Below the pieces are notes generated by a model. That model was not told where the DNA came from. It did not search any database and saw nothing but the letters and a program-made list of their open reading frames with translations. From assembly GCA_032209605.1 (NCBI GenBank), contig JASFXZ010000056.1, positions 992,001 through 1,056,000 on the forward strand: DNA of 64,000 nt, in the 5' to 3' direction. A program made the position numbers and the translations under genes. This DNA comes from Mactromeris polynyma. Lineage: Eukaryota > Mollusca > Bivalvia > Venerida > Mactridae. Shown here one piece after another: positions 59,449-64,000 of this stretch (within the stretch, counting starts at the first letter, position 1; each line of letters starts with the position of its first letter).

Positions 59449-62400
59449 ATAAGCTTGTATATTCCTATAAGAGTCGGTAATACTGAAATCAGTATTGAAA
59501 TCGGCCTCACCAGATGGGATATATATCGATGCTTATATCTGACTTAATTTGTTGTTTGTAATATTGAAATCGGCCCCACCCGTTAGGAAATTTAAACAAA
59601 CTCAACATGTGTCACTATCTGTTCACAATAAGACAATAAATACTGATGGATGCTCACTTCATTTGGAAGTAGTATTTCATTCGGCCTCACCCGTTGGGAT
59701 TTTGGAAAGTGATTGATAGGCGCTTTATTTGGAAGTTGTACTGAAATCGGCCTCACCCATTGGGCAATTTATAACAGCTTGTATATTCCTATAAGAGTCG
59801 GTAATACTTAAATCGGCTTCACCCGGTGGGAAATACATGAAAAGTTGTATCTTAGTTACGTTATTGTTGAGTAATATTGAAATCGGCCTCACCCGTTGGG
59901 ATACATATCGAAGCTTTTATCTGACTTTATTTGTTGTTTGTAATATTGAAATCGGCCTCACCCGTTAGGAAATTTAAACAAACTCAACATGTGTCACTAT
60001 CTGTTCACAATAAGACAATAAATATTGATGGATGCTCACTTCATTTGGAAGTAGTATTTCATTCGGCCTCACCCGTTGGGATATTGGACAGTGATTGATA
60101 GGCGCTTTATTTGGAAGTTGTATGGAAATCGGCCTCAGCTATTAGGCAATATATAACAGCTTGTATATTCCTATAAGAGTCGGTAATACTGAAATCGGCC
60201 TCATCCGTTGGGAATTACATGAAAAGTTGTATCTTAGTTACGTTATTGTTGAGCAATATTGAAATCGGCCTCACCAGTTGGGATATATATCGAAGCTTTT
60301 ATCTGACTTTATTTGTTGTTTGTAATATTGAAATCGGCCTCATCCGTTAGGAAATTTAAACAAACTCAACATGTGTCACTATCTGTTCACAATAAGACAA
60401 TAAATACTGATGGATGCTCACTTCATTTGGAAGTAGTATTTCATTCGGCCTCACCCGTTGGGATATTGGACAGTGATTAATAGGCGCTTTATTTGGAAGT
60501 TGTTTGGAAATCGGCCTCAGCCATTATATGCAATATATAACAGCTTGTATATACCTATAAGAGTCGGTAATACTGAAATCGGCCTCACCCGTTGGGAAAT
60601 ACATGAAAAGTTGTACCTTAGTTACGTTATTGGTGAGCAATATTGAAATCGGCCTCACCAGTTGGAATATATATCGAAGCTTTTATCTGACTTTAGTTGT
60701 TGTTTGTAATATTGAAATCGGCCTCACCCGTTAGGAAATTTAAACAAACTCAACTTATGTCACTATCTGTTCACAATAAGACAATAAATACTGATGGATG
60801 CTCACTTCATTTGGAAGTAGTATTTCATTCGGCCTCACCCGTTGGGATTTTGGAAAGTGATTGATAGGCGCTTTATTTGGAAGTTGTACTGAAATCGGCC
60901 TCACCCATTGGGCAATATATAACAGCTTGTATATTCCTATAAGAGTCGGTAATACTTAAATCGGCTTCACCCGGTGGGAAATACATGAAAAGTTGTATCT
61001 TAGTTACGTTATTGTTGAGCAATATTGAAATCGGCCTCACCCGTTGGGATACATATCGAAGCTTTTATCTGACTTTATTTGTTGTTTGTAATATTGAAAT
61101 CGGCCTCACCCGTTAGGAAATTTAAACAAACTCAACATGTGTCACTATCTGTTCACAATAAGACAATAAATATTGATGGATGCTCACTTCATTTGGAAGT
61201 AGCATTTCTTTCGGCCTCACCCGTTGGGATATTGGACAGTGATTGATAGGCGCTTTATTTGGAAGTTGTATGGAAATCGGCCTCAGCTATTAGGCAATAT
61301 ATAACAGCTTGTATATTCCTATAAGAGTCGGTAATACTGAAATCGGCCCTATCCGTTGGGAATTACATGAAAAGTTGTATCTTAGTTACGTTATTGTTGA
61401 GCAATATTGAAATCGGCCTCACCAGTTGGGATATATATCGAAGCTTTTATCTGACTTTATTTGTTGTTTGTAATATTGAAATCGGCCTCTTCCGTTAGGA
61501 AATTTAAACAAACTCAACATGTGTCACTATCTGTTCACAATAAGACAATAAATACTGATGGATACTCACTTCATTTGGAAGTAGTATTTCATTCGGCCTC
61601 ACCCGTTGGGATATTGGACAGTGATTGATAGGCGCTTTATTTGGAAGTTGTTTGGAAATCGGCCTCAGCCATTATAGGCAATATATAACAGCTTGTATAT
61701 ACCTATAAGAGTCGGTAATACTGAAATCGGCCTCACCCGTTGGGAAATACATGAAAAGTTGTACCTTAGTTACGTTATTGGTGAGCAATATTGAAATCGG
61801 CCTCACCAGTTGGAATATATATCGAAGCTTTTATCTGACTTTAGTTGTTGTTTGTAATATTGAAATCGGCCTCACCCGTTAGGAAATTTAAACAAACTCA
61901 ACTTATGTCACTATCTGTTCACAATAAGACAATAAATACTGATGGATGCTCACTTCATTTGGAAGTAGTATTTCATTCGGCCTCACCCGTTGGGATTTTG
62001 GAAAGTGATTGATAGGCGCTTTATTTGGAAGTTGTACTGAAATCGGCCTCACCCATTGGGCAATATATAACAGCTTGTATATTCCTATAAGAGTCGGTAA
62101 TACTTAAATCGGCTTCACCCGGTGGGAAATACATGAAAAGTTGTATCTTAGTTACGTTATTGTTGAGCAATATTGAAATCGGCCTCACCCGTTGGGATAC
62201 ATATCGAAGCTTTTATCTGACTTTATTTGTTGTTTGTAATATTGAAATCGGCCTCACCCGTTAGGAAATTTAAACAAACTCAACATGTGTCACTATCTGT
62301 TCACAATAAGACAATAAATACTGATGGATGCTCACTTCATTTGGAAGTAGTATTTCATTCGGCCTCACCCGTTGGGATATTGGACAGTGATTGATAGGCG

Positions 62401-64000
62401 CTTTATTTGGAAGTTGTATGGAAATCGGCCTCAGCTATTAGGCAATATATAACAGCTTGTATATTCCTATAAGAGTCGGTAATACTGAAATCGGCCTCAT
62501 CCGTTGGGAATTACATGAAAAGTTGTATCTTAGTTACGTTATTGTTGAGCAATATTGAAATCGGCCTCACCAGTTGGGATATATATCGAAGCTTTTATCT
62601 GACTTTATTTGTTGTTTGTAATATTGAAATCGGCCTCATCCGTTAGGAAATTTAAACAAACTCAACATGTGTCACTATCTGTTCACAATAAGACAATAAA
62701 TACTGATGGATGCTCACTTCATTTGGAAGTAGTATTTCATTCGGCCTCACCCGTTGGGATATTGGACAGTGATTGATAGGCGCTTTATTTGGAAGTTGTT
62801 TGGAAATCGGCCTCAGCCATTATAGGCAATATATAACAGCTTGTATATACCTATAAGAGTCGGTAATACTGAAATTGGCCTCACCCGTTGGGAAATACAT
62901 GAAAAGTTGTACCTTAGTTACGTTATTGGTGAGCAATATTGAAATCGGCCTCACCAGTTGGAATATATATCGAAGCTTTTATCTGACTTTAGTTGTTGTT
63001 TGTAATATTGAAATCGGCCTCACCCGTTAGGAAATTTAAACAAACTCAACTTATGTCACTATCTGTTCACAATAAGACAATAAATACTGATGGATGCTCA
63101 CTTCATTTGGAAGTAGTATTTCATTCGGCCTCACCCGTTGGGATTTTGGAAAGTGATTGATAGGCGCTTTATTTGGAAGTTGTACTGAAATCGGCCTCAC
63201 CCATTGGGCAATATATAACAGCTTGTATATTCCTATAAGAGTCGGTAATACTTAAATCGGCTTCACCCGGTGGGAAATACATGAAAAGTTGTATCTTAGT
63301 TACGTTATTGTTGAGCAATATTGAAATCGGCCTCACCCGTTGGGATACATATCGAAGCTTTTATCTGACTTTATTTGTTGTTTGTAATATTGAAATCGGC
63401 CTCACCCGTTATAAAATTTAAACAAACTCAACATGTGTCACTATCTGTTCACAATAAGACAATAAATATTGATAGATGCTCACTTCATTTGGAAGTAGTA
63501 TTTCATTCGGCCTCACCCGTTGGGATATTGGACAGTGATTGATAGGCGCTTTATTTGGAAGTTGTATGGAAATCGGCCTCAGCTATTAGGCAATATATAA
63601 CAGCTTGTATATTCCTATAAGAGTCGGTAATACTGAAATCGGCCTCATCCGTTGGGAATTACATGAAAAGTTGTATCTTAGTTACGTTATTGTTGAGCAA
63701 TATTGAAATCGGCCTCACCAGTTGGGATATATATCGAAGCTTTTATCTGACTTTATTTGTTGTTTGTAATATTGAAATCGGCCTCATCCGTTAGGAAATT
63801 TAAACAAACTCAACATGTGTCACTATCTGTTCACAATAAGACAATAAATACTGATGGATGCTCACTTCATTTGGAAGTAGTATTTCATTCGGCCTCACCC
63901 GTTGGGATATTGGACAGTGATTGATAGGCGCTTTATTTGGAAGTTGTTTGGAAATCGGCCTCAGCCATTATAGGCAATATATAACAGCTTGTATATACCT
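59449..64000 (+). repeat. Satellite with 1,148-bp higher-order repeats (trimer of about 383 bp)
   Basis: The CACTTCATTTGGAAG mark occurs at 59655, 60037, 60419, 60803, 61185, 61567, 61951, 62333, 62715, 63099, 63481 and 63863: spacings 382, 382, 384 repeated exactly. Three unit types (marked by 'ttttggaaagtgattg', 'agttgtatggaaatcgg' and 'agttgtttggaaatcgg') recur every 1,148 bp with few substitutions. Each 383-bp unit holds five boxes GAAATCGGCCTCACCCGTTG, 65-70 bp apart, with one gap of about 113 bp. The array runs past the window end. Non-coding. Confidence 0.95.

Noticed and set aside
59655..64000. CRISPR-like look of the satellite (conserved boxes separated by different spacers)
   Set aside because: Spacers recur identically every 1,148 bp, boxes vary, no cas genes are present and the genome is eukaryotic. 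It is a satellite.

Overview
This is a eukaryotic, AT-rich, gene-poor window made almost entirely of transposable elements and tandem repeats. Intron-bearing genes with GT/AG splice sites, a PIF/Harbinger transposon with two genes, Ty3/gypsy, non-LTR, mariner/Tc1 and tRNA-SINE remnants, and many short terminal-inverted-repeat elements all point to an animal nuclear genome. The repeat flavour (arrays built on a 'GGGCCATAACT' phrase or a 'GATCGGATGAAAAC' phrase, plus a SINE tail with a 'GCGCTAAATGACC'-like end) suggests a marine mollusc, probably a bivalve. That assignment is inference from repeat style, not from a marker gene.

Layout. 1-19,200: no convincing host gene, only MITEs, diverged duplications and three tandem arrays (56 bp, 161 bp, 394 bp units). 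19,199-20,975: decayed Ty3/gypsy pol, split by a SINE with a 14-bp target duplication. 24,934-34,611: a structurally complete, apparently autonomous Harbinger element with inverted termini, a CTG target duplication, a five-exon HARBI1-type transposase on + and a six-exon Myb/SANT-like (NAIF1-type) partner on -, arranged tail to tail. 35,000-41,200: a CpG-richer stretch with three hAT-like MITEs (all with 5-bp duplications), a MITE with a 9-bp duplication, a tandem SINE array and the best candidates for host exons (divergent starts near 36.4-36.8 kb and a terminal exon at 41.0 kb).

45,971-49,534: a 3.56-kb element with 15-bp inverted ends and TA flanks, filled with tandem arrays whose most constant feature is ACGT-N7-ACGT-N7-ACGT, that is ACGT cores 11 bp apart. 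It also carries an exon-like segment. 51.9-53.5 kb: non-LTR reverse-transcriptase remnant, interrupted. 54.2-58.2 kb: a 69-bp minisatellite at three sites, interleaved with a 170-bp array and fragments of mariner and of a second Harbinger transposase. 58.6-59.4 kb: two Tc1/mariner-type halves in opposite orientation. 59,449 to the window end: a satellite with exact 1,148-bp higher-order repeats, each a trimer of about 383-bp units that contain five conserved boxes separated by dissimilar spacers.

Functionally, the only pair of genes that clearly work together are the two Harbinger genes: the transposase supplies the DDE catalytic domain and the Myb-like protein is expected to bind DNA and assist nuclear import and targeting. 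Everything else is decayed, non-autonomous or non-coding. All calls were made by reading the sequence, with no database search.
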